This document shows positions 27,080 through 36,855 of a stretch of 64,000 bases of DNA, piece by piece. Both the position numbers and the translations under genes were made by a program. Under the pieces are notes generated by a model, which was given only the letters and a program-made list of their open reading frames with translations, was not told the DNA's origin and ran no database searches. Position 1 is the stretch's first letter. Each line of letters begins with the position of its first letter. Source of the DNA: Aerococcus sp. (GTDB lineage Bacteria; Bacillota; Bacilli; Lactobacillales; Aerococcaceae); the NCBI GenBank assembly GCA_030528155.1, contig JAUMZL010000008.1:1-64000 (forward strand), read 5' to 3'.

Positions 27080-28576
27080 ATGGAAATACTGGGATATCTT
27101 TTATCAGCGTGGCAATTTGTGGTGGATAATATTCTGACCAAGCCACATTTCTTAATTGGGATTATTGTATTTATCGGTTATGCCTTACAGAAGCGGAAAT
27201 GGTATGAATCACTTGCTGGTTTTATCAAAGCGGCAGTTGGCTATTTAATTTTAACGGTAGGTTCTGGGGGCTTAACTAGTAATTTCCGCCCAATTATTGT
27301 GGGATTGAAAGAGCGCTTTAATCTATCGGCAATGGTGATTGACCCTTACTTTGGGCAAAATGCTGTTCAAGAGGCGATGGAAAAAGTGGGGCGTTCATTT
27401 GGTGACGTCATGATTCTATTGCTGATTGCCTACATTATCAATATTCTATTAGTAAAAATGAGTCGCTATACCAAACTGCGTGCCGTATTTACTACAGGAA
27501 ATGTCCAGATTCAACAATCAGCAACGGCTTTCTGGTTACTATTCTTTTGCTTCCCAGAGATGGGACGCTGGCCAATTTTGGCAGTAATGTCCATTCTGCT
27601 CGGCTTGTACTGGGCGGTAGGATCTAACTTAACAGTAGATATTACTCAGGAATTAACGGAAGGGGCAGGCTTTGCCGTTGCTCATCAACAGATGTTTGGG
27701 ATTTTTGCTAATGCGAAGATTGCTGAACATTTCCGTAAGAAAAACGAAGCAAAAGGGAAGCATAACGATCGCAAAATTGAAGACATTAAATTGCCAGGAT
27801 GGTTATCCATGTTCAATGAAAATATGGTATCCACAGCTATCTTGATGACCACCTTCTTCGGTATTATCCTTTTGATTCTTGGCAAGGATTACTTAGTACA
27901 GGGCGAATTTTTGAAAGCGACCGATAACTTTTTCTTCTATGTACTGGAAACCTCATTCTATTTCGCTGTTTACTTGGCAATCTTGCAATTAGGGGTACGC
28001 ACGTTCGTTGGGGAATTGACTGAATCATTCTCAGGAATTTCGGATACGTTCTTGCCAAATGCAGTGCCAGGAGTCGATATTGCTGCTGTATTTGGATTTG
28101 GTTCGCAAAATGCCGTTACCCTTGGATTCATCAGTGGGGCAATGGGGCAGTTCTTAGCAATTATCTTGCTTATTGTGTTTAATTCACCGACGATTGTTGT
28201 TGCAGGGTTCGTGCCGTTGTTCTTTGATAATGCAGCGATTGCAGTCTTTGCTAACAATCGTGGCGGGGCGAAATACGCCATTGGATTGCCGTTTATCAAC
28301 GGAATCATCCAAGTCTGTGGGTCAGCTCTCATTGCTACCTGGGTAGGACTCGCTGGTTTTGGCGGATATCTCGGCATGACCGACTGGGCGACACTGTGGC
28401 CAGGGTTCACCGTCATCATGAAATTCCTTGGTATCATCGGTATTGTCGTGGTAGCAGCTGCCCTAATTATCATTCCACAATGGCAATATCGCAAAGACCC
28501 AGAAGGCTACTTCTTAATCGTTGAAGATTACGATAAATACTTAGAATTAAAAGCTAGTCGCTCAAATAACGACTAG
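27080..28576 (+). CDS. ulaA: PTS ascorbate EIIC permease
   Basis: A 498-residue membrane permease of the ascorbate family (not related to the glucose-type EIIC), with about 11 hydrophobic helices and typical segments GGLTSNFRPI, DPYFGQNAVQ and FSGISDTFLPNAVPG. A long cytosolic insertion rich in Lys (about residues 215-240) is visible. Brings in L-ascorbate and phosphorylates it with UlaB. GGAGGACGAGAG precedes the ATG. Confidence 0.95.
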   Translation: MEILGYLLSAWQFVVDNILTKPHFLIGIIVFIGYALQKRKWYESLAGFIKAAVGYLILTVGSGGLTSNFRPIIVGLKERFNLSAMVIDPYFGQNAVQEAMEKVGRSFGDVMILLLIAYIINILLVKMSRYTKLRAVFTTGNVQIQQSATAFWLLFFCFPEMGRWPILAVMSILLGLYWAVGSNLTVDITQELTEGAGFAVAHQQMFGIFANAKIAEHFRKKNEAKGKHNDRKIEDIKLPGWLSMFNENMVSTAILMTTFFGIILLILGKDYLVQGEFLKATDNFFFYVLETSFYFAVYLAILQLGVRTFVGELTESFSGISDTFLPNAVPGVDIAAVFGFGSQNAVTLGFISGAMGQFLAIILLIVFNSPTIVVAGFVPLFFDNAAIAVFANNRGGAKYAIGLPFINGIIQVCGSALIATWVGLAGFGGYLGMTDWATLWPGFTVIMKFLGIIGIVVVAAALIIIPQWQYRKDPEGYFLIVEDYDKYLELKASRSNND

Positions 28577-28617
28577 TTGCCATCAATCACTTGTTAATCA
28601 TTTAAGGAGGAAATATC

Positions 28618-28920
28618 ATGCGTGTATTAGTTTCATGTGCGAACGGATCAGGAACTAGCTTAATGATGATGAAAAGTGCTCAGAAAGCGCTAAAACAACT
28701 CAACATTGAGGTCTCAAATATTCAACATACCTCGATTGCGGAAGGAAAATCTACCGCTAAAAATTATGATTTGGTATTAACGCCACTGAACTTTGTAGAT
28801 ATGTTCAAAGATGCTGAAGCAAAAGGGGTCACTGTGTTGGGCATTCGTAATGTAATGTCAGCCAAAGAAATTCAAGAAGCCATTCAAGGAACAGATATTC
28901 CAGAACGATTTGGTCATTAG
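28618..28920 (+). CDS. ulaB: PTS ascorbate EIIB
   Basis: A 100-residue phospho-carrier; the active cysteine is Cys7 in VSCANGSGTSLM. AAGGAGGAAATATC precedes the ATG. It transfers phosphate from UlaC to ascorbate during transport. Confidence 0.94.
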   Translation: MRVLVSCANGSGTSLMMMKSAQKALKQLNIEVSNIQHTSIAEGKSTAKNYDLVLTPLNFVDMFKDAEAKGVTVLGIRNVMSAKEIQEAIQGTDIPERFGH

Positions 28921-28931
28921 GAGGTGGCAAC

Positions 28932-29570
28932 ATGAGTTTACCTAAATTGCAGGTCGCACTCGACCATAATGATCTTGCTAGCGCCTTGCATGATGCCGTT
29001 GCTGTGGGAAATGAAGTTGATGTCATTGAAGCTGGTACCGTGTGTCTATTGCAAGTGGGGAGTGAGCTTATTGAAATCTTACGTTCACTCTTCCCCGATA
29101 AAATCATTGTTGCCGACACCAAATGCGCAGATGCTGGCGGAACAGTAGCCAAAAATTGTGCCGATCGCGGAGCTAATTGGATGACTTGTATTTGTGCTGC
29201 AACCATCCCGACAATGAAAGCGGCAGCGAAAGAAATCGATGAAATTCAAGTAGAATTATATGGAGATTGGACTTTTGAAGATGCAGAAAAATGGTTAGAG
29301 GCTGGCATTTCTCAGGCTATTTACCATCAGAGCCGGGATGCCTTATTGGCAGGTGAAACATGGGGCGAAAAAGACTTAGCTAAGATTCGCCGCTTGACTG
29401 AGATGGGCTTTCGCGTATCCGTCACCGGGGGGCTGAGTGTAGCCACTTTGCCACTTTTTGCAGGGATCGATGTCTTTACTTTCATTGCCGGACGAGGCAT
29501 TACTCAAGCGGAAGATCCCGCTCAGGCTGCTCGTGATTTCAAGGCTAAAATTAAAGAAATCTGGGGCTAG
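28932..29570 (+). CDS. ulaD: 3-keto-L-gulonate-6-phosphate decarboxylase
   Basis: A 212-residue orotidine-decarboxylase-like barrel. Active-site strand DTKCADAGG and the phosphate loop VTGGLSVATLP and FIAGRGIT follow E. coli UlaD. It converts 3-keto-L-gulonate 6-phosphate to L-xylulose 5-phosphate. AGGAGGTGGCAAC precedes the ATG. Confidence 0.95.
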   Translation: MSLPKLQVALDHNDLASALHDAVAVGNEVDVIEAGTVCLLQVGSELIEILRSLFPDKIIVADTKCADAGGTVAKNCADRGANWMTCICAATIPTMKAAAKEIDEIQVELYGDWTFEDAEKWLEAGISQAIYHQSRDALLAGETWGEKDLAKIRRLTEMGFRVSVTGGLSVATLPLFAGIDVFTFIAGRGITQAEDPAQAARDFKAKIKEIWG

Positions 29571-29589
29571 CCATAAAGGGTGTGAGACA

Positions 29590-30459
29590 ATGAATACATT
29601 AGGGATATATGAAAAGGCCATACCTTTCCAAGGAACATGGAAACAAACTTTACAATGCATCCATGAAATTGGCTTTCATTACATGGAATTCTCCATTGAT
29701 GAAAGCGATGAAAAATTAGCGCGTCTCCATTGGTCTAAAGCAGAGCGCGAAGAACTGCGCCAGGCCAGTCTTGAAACTGGGGTGAGGTTGCACACCCTCA
29801 TGCTGAGTGGCCATCGCCGTTTTCCATTAGGGGCAACGGATCCAAATATTCGTGCCAAAGCTATCGAAATCTTACGCTTAGCGGTAGACCTGGCTGTGGA
29901 TTTAGGGATCAGCCATATTCAAATGGCGGGGTACGATGTCTATTATGAACCAAAATCAGTATTAACCCGTGCCTACTACATCGAAGGCCTCAAACAATGC
30001 GTTGCTATTGCTGCCCAAAAAGGCGTGGTACTCTCGATTGAAACGATGGATGATCCTTTTCTCAACAATTTGGCTAAAATCAAAGCGCTGAAGCAAGAAA
30101 TCGCCAGCCCTTGGTTACAAGGCTATCCTGATTTAGGAAATATCTCTGCTTGGCCAGAAAATGATGTAGCGTGTGACTTAGAGGCGAATATAGATATTGT
30201 CACGTGTACCCACCTCAAGGATACCTTAGCTGTGCGCAGTGACTTCCCCGGAAAATTTAAAGAAGTACCATTTGGTGAAGGTTGTGTAGACTTCCTCGGT
30301 TGTCTACGCACACTGAAGCGCTTGAATTACAACGGTGGATTGACCATTGAAATGTGGACAGGCCAACAAGACGATGCGATGAAAACCATTCGAATGGCCC
30401 GTTCCTTCTTCATGGATCTTTTTAACCAAGCGGGCATTGAAATTGCCGATGTTGAATAA
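29590..30459 (+). CDS. ulaE: L-xylulose/L-ribulose-5-phosphate 3-epimerase
   Basis: A 289-residue TIM-barrel 3-epimerase. Features: HTLMLSGHRRFPLG, the metal-binding Glu in LSIETMDDPFL, HLKDTL and the C-terminal GLTIEMW. Makes L-ribulose 5-phosphate. ATG 29590 is chosen by family N-terminus (LGIYEKAIP) and the AAAGGGTGTGAGAC before it; the frame is open further upstream inside ulaD. Confidence 0.94.
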   Translation: MNTLGIYEKAIPFQGTWKQTLQCIHEIGFHYMEFSIDESDEKLARLHWSKAEREELRQASLETGVRLHTLMLSGHRRFPLGATDPNIRAKAIEILRLAVDLAVDLGISHIQMAGYDVYYEPKSVLTRAYYIEGLKQCVAIAAQKGVVLSIETMDDPFLNNLAKIKALKQEIASPWLQGYPDLGNISAWPENDVACDLEANIDIVTCTHLKDTLAVRSDFPGKFKEVPFGEGCVDFLGCLRTLKRLNYNGGLTIEMWTGQQDDAMKTIRMARSFFMDLFNQAGIEIADVE

Positions 30460-30471
30460 GGAAGGGATAAT

Positions 30472-31200
30472 ATGTTAGAAGAGTTAAAAGCCCAAGTTTA
30501 CGCAGCTAATATGCAACTACCAGAATTGGATTTGGTCACCTTTACATGGGGGAATGTTTCTGGGATAGATCGTGAAAAAGGATTATTTGTTATTAAACCC
30601 TCTGGTGTCCCTTACAGTGAATTAAAGCCCAGTGATCTGGTGGTAGTTAATCTCAAAGGCGAAGTGGTAGAAGGTGAATTAAATCCTTCCAGTGATACAC
30701 CAACCCATACTTATTTGTACAATCATTTCCCAGAAATCGGTGGGATTACGCATACCCATTCTCCATGGGCGGTCGCTTTTGCTTCAGCAGGTGTGGATGT
30801 AGAACCATTGAATACCACTTTTGCTGATACGTTCTATGACACAGTGCCAGTCACACCGGGATTGACACAGGCAGAAATTGAAACCACTTATGAAGAAAAT
30901 ACCGGGCGCGTGATTGTTTCCACCTTCAAAGAGCAAGGGATTGATCCAATGGCTGTGCCAGCTGTATTGGTGGGCAAACATGGACCTTTTACTTGGGGCA
31001 AAACACCGGCTGATTCGGTTTACAATGCCAAAGTTTTGGAAATTGCTTGCGAAACGAATTACCATGCGAGTCAGTTGACGCGTGCGGATTGCCGAGTGCC
31101 CCAATACTTATTAGATAAACATTATTACCGCAAGCATGGGGCAGATGCCTATTATGGGCAAAATAATGCTAAATCACATTCACATGCCCCTGTGGCATAA
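30472..31200 (+). CDS. ulaF: L-ribulose-5-phosphate 4-epimerase
   Basis: A 242-residue class II aldolase-fold epimerase giving D-xylulose 5-phosphate. Zinc ligands in THTHSPWA and the later YHASQ segment, plus the phosphate motif TWGNVSG and KPSGVPY, are visible. It completes the ascorbate route into the pentose phosphate pathway, which also receives ribulose 5-phosphate from the 19048 gene. Confidence 0.95.
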   Translation: MLEELKAQVYAANMQLPELDLVTFTWGNVSGIDREKGLFVIKPSGVPYSELKPSDLVVVNLKGEVVEGELNPSSDTPTHTYLYNHFPEIGGITHTHSPWAVAFASAGVDVEPLNTTFADTFYDTVPVTPGLTQAEIETTYEENTGRVIVSTFKEQGIDPMAVPAVLVGKHGPFTWGKTPADSVYNAKVLEIACETNYHASQLTRADCRVPQYLLDKHYYRKHGADAYYGQNNAKSHSHAPVA

Positions 31201-31214
31201 TTCTATCCATTCTC

Positions 31215-31240
31215 TAGGCCAGCATTTGCTGGTCTTTTTT
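31215..31240 (+). terminator. Terminator of the ula operon
   Basis: GGCCAGCA and TGCTGGTC form the stem, followed by six T. Confidence 0.9.
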
Positions 31241-31446
31241 GTCGCAAGAGGGGGTGACTGATCCATTAAAATGACGAGGTAGGCCATCTTTTAGTGTTAT
31301 ACCTTTATAGACAACACTGTCGTGATAGATTTGGAATCTGCACAACGGCAACGGCTGTGTTAGAATGGGAGCGCTAATGAATTTTTACTGCCAAATAAGA
31401 ATTCCCAGACGAAGTTGGCGCAATAAAGAATGAGAGGGGCGATAAC

Positions 31447-34101
31447 ATGACAACACCGAGCACAGAAGAAACGGGGAATTATTTTGTGGGAGAGGTGAAG
31501 GCAACATTTTTCACCAATCCAGATAATTACTACCGTGTGATCAAGGTGGCGATTGATGAAACCAATACCCTCTATTCTGAGGATACGATTGTCATGACAG
31601 GGTATTTCGTTGAGTTGCAGGATGGAACGACTTATCAATTTTTTGGCGATATGGTGGATCATCCGCGCTACGGTGTGCAATTCAAGGTGGAACGTTATGA
31701 ACAGCGTAAAGCCACCAGTAAGGAAGGCATTGCGCGTTATCTAGCGAGTGACGAGTTTCCGGGGATTGGGAAAGTCTTGGCGAAACGAATTGTCGAAACG
31801 CTCGGTGTAGAGGCATTGGATCGAATTGTGGCCGATCCCGATGTCTTGAAAAAGGTTGCGGGCCTTTCTCAGAACAAGCGCACCATGTTGGTAGAGAAGC
31901 TTCGAGCAGGTGAGGGCAGCCAAGCAGTGCTATTTAAGTTGGCGGAGATGGGCTTCTCAACGGCTTTCGCGGCTAAAATTTATGCGAAATATGAGACGCA
32001 AGCCATCGAAATTATCGAAGAAAATCCTTATACATTGATTCAAGATTTTCAAGGCTTTGGTTTTCAAAAAGCCGACCAGCTAGCCTTGCGTCTGGGATTT
32101 GATGCGACGAGCCTGGTGCGGATCAAGGGAGCGATAACTTTTTGTCTGGAGGATTACTGCTATAGCACAGGCGACACCTATGTAGATGTGGCGTGGTTAT
32201 TAGGTGAGGTTTATGACTTACTAATGAAACCACTCACCAATGAGGAAATTACTGCTGATCAACTGAGTGATGCTTTGAGTGAAATGGCGGAGCTTGGTGA
32301 TATTTATCTCGATGATAAGCGCGTGGCGTTAGCGAGTCTTTATTTCTCTGAATTGGGCATTGCGAACCGTATCAAGCAGATGTTGACGAATCGTCACCAA
32401 CCGGAATTGGGTAAGGTTGATTTAGATAAGGAAATTCAAAAAATTGAAGCGACGCAGCACCTCACCTATGGACGTGCGCAAAAAGCGGCGATTAAGGAAG
32501 CACTGTCTAGTAAATGCTATATTCTTACCGGCGGGCCAGGAACGGGAAAGACGACCGTTCTCAATGCGATTGTTCAGATTTACGCAGCTTGGCATGAGAT
32601 TGATTTAGATAATCCGACCGCTGACGATTTTCCCATTTTATTAGCCGCGCCGACCGGACGTGCCGCTAAGCGGATGCAGGAATTGACGCACCTGCCAGCT
32701 AGCACCATTCACCGCTTACTCGGATTGACGGGTGAAGAGAACGAGAATGCGATTGATGAAGAGACCAAGCAAACCATCTATGGTAGCGAATTGGAAGGAA
32801 AATTACTGATTATCGATGAGATGTCCATGGTTGATACCTGGTTATGCCATCAGTTACTAGCTAATATACCGAGTGATATGCAAGTTATTTTAGTGGGGGA
32901 CCAAGATCAGCTGCCATCAGTGGGTCCAGGGCAAGTGCTGTCTGACTTATTGCGCACCCAATTGATTCCATCACGCGAACTGGATGAAATCTTCCGCCAA
33001 GATGATGGTTCAACGATTACCTTGCTGGCGCACGAAATTAAAGAAGGCAACGTGCCGAGTGATCTCACGCAGAATCGCCGTGACCGCTCATTCTTCCAAT
33101 TACCGACACCGCAAGTGCCCGCATTTATCGCTACCGTGGCTAAACGCGCCCAGGATCGTGGTTACGGCATCAAGGACATTCAGGTGCTAGCGCCAATGTA
33201 CAAAGGGGAAGCAGGGATTGACCGCATTAACCAGGTGCTCCAAGATACCCTAAATCCGGCTGACCCAACGAAGAAACGGCGAGAAGTGACTGCTTTCGAG
33301 CGCTCCTTTAGGGTGGGCGATAAGGTGCTGCAGTTGAAGAATAACGCTGAAGAAAATGTGTTTAATGGCGATATGGGCATGATTGTAGCGATTTTTTTTG
33401 CCAATGAAACGGCATCGAAGAGCGATGAAATTGTCGTACAATTCGATGATGAGATTGAAGTAACCTATGTCCGGGCGGATTGGAATCAATTAACACTGGC
33501 GTACTGTTGTTCTATCCATAAATCACAGGGGAGTGAATTCCCTATTGTAATTTTGCCCTTGGTTCACCAGCATCGCCGCATGCTCCAGCGCAACCTCCTC
33601 TATACAGCCATTACACGGACGCAACAGTCGCTCATTATGTGTGGGGAGGGCGAAGCGTTTGTTAGTGCGATTCAGAACAAGAGTGGCCAACGCCAAACGC
33701 AATTGTACGATCTTTTGCTTGACGCTTGTGCCACGGTGGGATTGGCGCGTCCAACCCTCGATGAGCCCGAGTCAACAACCCAAAAAACAACGACTGACCT
33801 GGTGGAAGAGACCGCAGAGCGCTACCGCTCATCAGCTGAAATAACACGCGCTCAAGAAATAAGTAGTGCCTCTATAGAAAGTAGCCTAACAGCATTAAAG
33901 AGTAAAAGCTCTATTCACAAGAATAAAAACGAAACAGCTGACTTTTCAAAACGAAACGCCAAAATTGCCGACAAAAAGGACGCCGCAATACAAACAACGC
34001 GTGTGACAATTTTGACGCCAGAACTGGTAAATATAGGACAAATAGATCCACTCATCGGTATGGAAGGGCTTACGCCGTATGATTTTCCAGCTGATAAATA
34101 A
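31447..34101 (+). CDS. recD2: RecD2 ATP-dependent 5'-3' DNA helicase
   Basis: An 884-residue SF1B helicase that works without RecBC and helps in replication-fork and mismatch-repair-related processes. N-terminal OB-like and helix-hairpin-helix region (FPGIGKVLAKRIVETLG, YGIG-type repeats), Walker A GGPGTGKTT near residue 364, Walker B IIDEMSMVD, and motif VI region NLLYTAITRTQQ. Residues ~770-860 are a low-complexity Ser/Thr/Lys-rich linker, followed by a conserved end (LTPELV...IDPLIGMEGLTPYDF). Slightly longer than usual because of that linker. The frame's ATG follows GAGAGGGGCGATAAC. Confidence 0.94.
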   Translation: MTTPSTEETGNYFVGEVKATFFTNPDNYYRVIKVAIDETNTLYSEDTIVMTGYFVELQDGTTYQFFGDMVDHPRYGVQFKVERYEQRKATSKEGIARYLASDEFPGIGKVLAKRIVETLGVEALDRIVADPDVLKKVAGLSQNKRTMLVEKLRAGEGSQAVLFKLAEMGFSTAFAAKIYAKYETQAIEIIEENPYTLIQDFQGFGFQKADQLALRLGFDATSLVRIKGAITFCLEDYCYSTGDTYVDVAWLLGEVYDLLMKPLTNEEITADQLSDALSEMAELGDIYLDDKRVALASLYFSELGIANRIKQMLTNRHQPELGKVDLDKEIQKIEATQHLTYGRAQKAAIKEALSSKCYILTGGPGTGKTTVLNAIVQIYAAWHEIDLDNPTADDFPILLAAPTGRAAKRMQELTHLPASTIHRLLGLTGEENENAIDEETKQTIYGSELEGKLLIIDEMSMVDTWLCHQLLANIPSDMQVILVGDQDQLPSVGPGQVLSDLLRTQLIPSRELDEIFRQDDGSTITLLAHEIKEGNVPSDLTQNRRDRSFFQLPTPQVPAFIATVAKRAQDRGYGIKDIQVLAPMYKGEAGIDRINQVLQDTLNPADPTKKRREVTAFERSFRVGDKVLQLKNNAEENVFNGDMGMIVAIFFANETASKSDEIVVQFDDEIEVTYVRADWNQLTLAYCCSIHKSQGSEFPIVILPLVHQHRRMLQRNLLYTAITRTQQSLIMCGEGEAFVSAIQNKSGQRQTQLYDLLLDACATVGLARPTLDEPESTTQKTTTDLVEETAERYRSSAEITRAQEISSASIESSLTALKSKSSIHKNKNETADFSKRNAKIADKKDAAIQTTRVTILTPELVNIGQIDPLIGMEGLTPYDFPADK

Positions 34102-34137
34102 AACCAACAGAACATCAGATTTTAAGCTGGTTTTTTT
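34101..34137 (+). terminator. Terminator after recD2
   Basis: AAACCA and TGGTTT arms followed by a T run; a short stem. Confidence 0.65.
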
Positions 34138-34195
34138 GAGAAAATAGGGTAAGATAGTTCCATATGAATTTTAGATGAGGAAGTGGAAGTAGAAT

Positions 34196-35014
34196 ATGAA
34201 TTCACAAGCGGAATTAGAGGAAGTACGCGGTACATTTGGGACGGTTGTGTATGAGTCGATTCGGAAGAAAGAAGACTTATTCAACCACAATTTCTGGAAA
34301 TACGCCGTACGTAGTGTATTTGCCACATTGTTCTTAACTATGGGGACGGCTGTGGCGATGCAGAGTGGTCAGATTGCGAATGGGATTGCTCATGGATTAG
34401 GAAAATTCACCTATGCCTTCTTGTTTGCCTGGTCTCTGGTAATGATCGTTTACATGGACGGGGAGTTAGCGACGTCAAACATGATGTTCATGACGGTTGG
34501 GACGCAGAAAAAATACATCTCCTTTGCTAAAGGGATGAAAATTCTCATGACCTGTGTGCTCTTTAACTTTATTGGCGGGATTGTTTTTGCCTGGATGATG
34601 GCACAAACTTCCATCTTCCAAAACTTACCTGCTGATCATTTTCTCTACACCGCTGTGTCGGCTAAATTTGATAAAACCCCGTGGATTATTTTCTTCGAAG
34701 GGATTTTCGCGAATGTGGCTGTAAACACCGCCGTATTCTCTTCTAACCGGATGATGAATGGAGATGGTCGCGTGATTTCTATCATTTTCATTATCTTTAT
34801 CTTCGCCTTCTTAGGTGACGAACACGTGATCGCCAACTTCTGCTCCTTCCCACTGGCTTTCTTCGCTAATGGTGGCGCAATTCCGGGCATGACAGTTGGC
34901 ACCGTATTAACAAACTACATTATGACATTTATTGGTAACTTCGTTGGTGGAGGATTGCTCATTGGCTGGGGTTACTACTGGTTGAACAAAAACGAAACGG
35001 TCTATCTCGATTAG
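34196..35014 (+). CDS. Formate/nitrite transporter (FNT) family channel
   Basis: A 272-residue membrane protein with six hydrophobic helices and the FNT pattern: GTAVAMQSG, GELATSNMMFM after helix 2, and GDEHVIANF, which holds the central pore His of the family. FNT pentamers pass formate, nitrite, hydrosulfide or lactate. In a fermenting cell formate or lactate is plausible; the substrate cannot be read from sequence. Preceded by GAGGAAGTGGAAGTAGAAT and followed by a terminator. Confidence 0.9.
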   Translation: MNSQAELEEVRGTFGTVVYESIRKKEDLFNHNFWKYAVRSVFATLFLTMGTAVAMQSGQIANGIAHGLGKFTYAFLFAWSLVMIVYMDGELATSNMMFMTVGTQKKYISFAKGMKILMTCVLFNFIGGIVFAWMMAQTSIFQNLPADHFLYTAVSAKFDKTPWIIFFEGIFANVAVNTAVFSSNRMMNGDGRVISIIFIIFIFAFLGDEHVIANFCSFPLAFFANGGAIPGMTVGTVLTNYIMTFIGNFVGGGLLIGWGYYWLNKNETVYLD

Positions 35015-35075
35015 TTGTTCCCCCTTCTTTGCTATGATGGTGGGGAATACCTTCAGAGATTCAGTTTGTCTCACT

Positions 35076-35105
35076 CCCTCGCTTTGATGGCGAGGGTTTT
35101 CTTTT
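35076..35105 (+). terminator. Terminator after the FNT gene
   Basis: CCCTCGC and GCGAGGG form a 7-bp stem followed by TTTTCTTTTT. Confidence 0.88.
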
Positions 35106-35274
35106 TGGAAGATTTAGTAGGGCGAGTAGGTGTGATTTAGCGATGCAAACGAAGAAAAGGCGGTAGCCTATTCGTTAACAGATGGTTTCTGGCGACGCAG
35201 AGAGAATAATGATAGCTTATTTCTATTTTTTGACCAAAAGAAGCTAAATTTCCCGTTAAATTCTGTTGGAATCA

Positions 35275-35303
35275 TTGACGCCTTGGCATATGATGACTAA
35301 ACT
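35275..35303 (+). promoter_or_regulatory. Promoter of the zinc-ribbon gene
   Basis: TTGACG (35275-35280), 17 bases, TAAACT (35298-35303). The stretch 35106-35270 shows no supported gene. Confidence 0.6.
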
Positions 35304-35386
35304 GCTACATGTGTCTAAATAGGTGCCAAGTAGCCGTTAGACGGCGCGGAAAAAAAGGACGCGCAACAATTTTGGAGGGATTACTC

Positions 35387-36535
35387 ATGAATCAAGAGAA
35401 CGTAAAATATTGTCCTAACTGTGGGACGCCTTTTGTTCCTCCGCAGAAATTCTGTATCCAATGTGGCCAACAATTGCCGGATTTTGCAGAAGAAAATACT
35501 GTGGTAGAACCGGAAAATAAACCAAATAAACGCCATGTAATGGGGAAAGCAGGGCAAAAGGCGCCAGATATTGCAGATGAAACACCCAAAACTTTCTACG
35601 CGACGCCTGAAGTGACGTCAGCAGACGATGAAACCGATGACTCGCTGGAGGAGACGCGTACCTTCACGCCTAAAGACAGGATACTATCAGACGATCAGGA
35701 TGATTATAGTGATGATCGCTGGGATGAGGAGAATACGGGGAGGTTGTTTCGAACGGATCAATTCAATGATGAATTCGACGATGCCGCTTTTATGGATGAT
35801 GACATGGCTTCGGATACTTTTGATTCCGATGACACCGCTGATTATCCTCATCTTGAGCGGGAAACGGATAATGGGAGTGCTGCGCCGTGGCAGATGCTAT
35901 CGGGATATGCGGACAAGCTCAAGGTTGCGGCTAAAGGCATGGCCGATACGGTCAAAAATTCAGCGCAAGGGTCTTCCAACCGCGCCACAAAGCCTGCCAA
36001 AGACGATACAGGAGCTTTTGACAATCTCAAAGCTTACGACTCGAAACCTTCACAAGGTATGACCAGTGCCGAAAAGATGCTCTGGCTAGGACGGGGCAGT
36101 ATGGTTGTGGCGTGGATGATGCTGCTATTAGGTGCGTTCAGCCGTTTGAGCCTTTTTATGGTGGTCCTTTTCTTGGTAAGTCATTTCTTATCGAAATATG
36201 CCATGAAGCGCTACACCCTTCTGAGTGGGGATTCCATCCGAATTTATCGGCTGATCTGGAAGATTCAATGGACGATTTTTGTGGTGATGGTGGCACTGTT
36301 AGCAATTGCTTTTGCCGTTCAATTCATTACCACGAGCTTTAGAACATCGATGAACTATGCGTTGAGTCAATTCCATTGGCCAAATGTCAGTGCAAAAGAA
36401 TTGATTGATACGGTAATCAACCAGATTAAAGGCCTTTTTGGTGGGGGCGGTAGTGCGGCTATTCCAAACGCTACCTCCACCAGTCAACCGCTCTTCGAAC
36501 AGGCAGGTAGCGCCAGCTCGAGTATCGGGCAATAG
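35387..36535 (+). CDS. Zinc-ribbon membrane protein with long acidic linker
   Basis: A 382-residue protein. Residues 9-27 form a zinc ribbon (CPNCG then CIQCG). Residues ~45-170 are disordered and very rich in Asp, Glu and Thr. Residues ~175-250 are a helical, Lys/Ala-rich stretch. Two or three membrane helices lie at about 245-290 and 305-335, and the tail is Gly/Ser-rich (GGGGSAA). No known family beyond zinc-ribbon membrane proteins. ATG 35387 is chosen by GGAGGGATTACTC. Monocistronic; role unknown, perhaps a membrane scaffold or stress protein. Confidence 0.75.
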   Translation: MNQENVKYCPNCGTPFVPPQKFCIQCGQQLPDFAEENTVVEPENKPNKRHVMGKAGQKAPDIADETPKTFYATPEVTSADDETDDSLEETRTFTPKDRILSDDQDDYSDDRWDEENTGRLFRTDQFNDEFDDAAFMDDDMASDTFDSDDTADYPHLERETDNGSAAPWQMLSGYADKLKVAAKGMADTVKNSAQGSSNRATKPAKDDTGAFDNLKAYDSKPSQGMTSAEKMLWLGRGSMVVAWMMLLLGAFSRLSLFMVVLFLVSHFLSKYAMKRYTLLSGDSIRIYRLIWKIQWTIFVVMVALLAIAFAVQFITTSFRTSMNYALSQFHWPNVSAKELIDTVINQIKGLFGGGGSAAIPNATSTSQPLFEQAGSASSSIGQ

Positions 36536-36631
36536 GGGCATCAGCCAATTTTTGTTTTAATCGCCTCTTTCGCATCTTTCTGATTTTAATGCCAGAAGGA
36601 CGTGGGAGCGTTGTTCTTCTTTTATTTCACC

Positions 36632-36680
36632 AAAAAGTCCATGAAATCAGCGGGATTCCGCTATTTCATGGACTTTCTTT
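36632..36680. terminator. Strong bidirectional terminator
   Basis: AAAGTCCATGAAAT pairs with ATTTCATGGACTTT, with an inner AGCGG/CCGCT, and T-rich flanks on both sides. Serves the zinc-ribbon gene and the minus-strand small ORF at 36714. Confidence 0.9.
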
Positions 36681-36713
36681 TGGGATTATTGTTATAAGTT
36701 TTCTTTGTTAGTT

Positions 36714-36824
36714 CTAATTTAAGAGGCGCAATATAAAATCACGGATGAAGGGAAAGGTAATATCGCCAATAAGGAAACCCATTCCCCAGAGGATGACTCT
36801 TTTTTTCGATTTATCTTTATTCAA
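36714..36824 (-). CDS. Small hydrophobic peptide ORF (36 aa, TTG start)
   Basis: On the minus strand GAGGAGGTGTTTCTC is followed by TTG and 36 codons to TAG. The peptide starts with a basic stretch (MNKDKSKKRV) and continues as one hydrophobic helix (ILWGMGFLIGDITFPF) with a short basic end, so a small membrane peptide. The ribosome site is one of the best in the window. A cre-like site lies upstream (36856-36870) and a strong terminator downstream, which together make it a complete small transcription unit. No family recognised. Confidence 0.6.
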   Translation of the reverse strand: MNKDKSKKRVILWGMGFLIGDITFPFIRDFILRLLN

Positions 36825-36855
36825 GAGAAACACCTCCTCGTATTGTGCTGATGTA

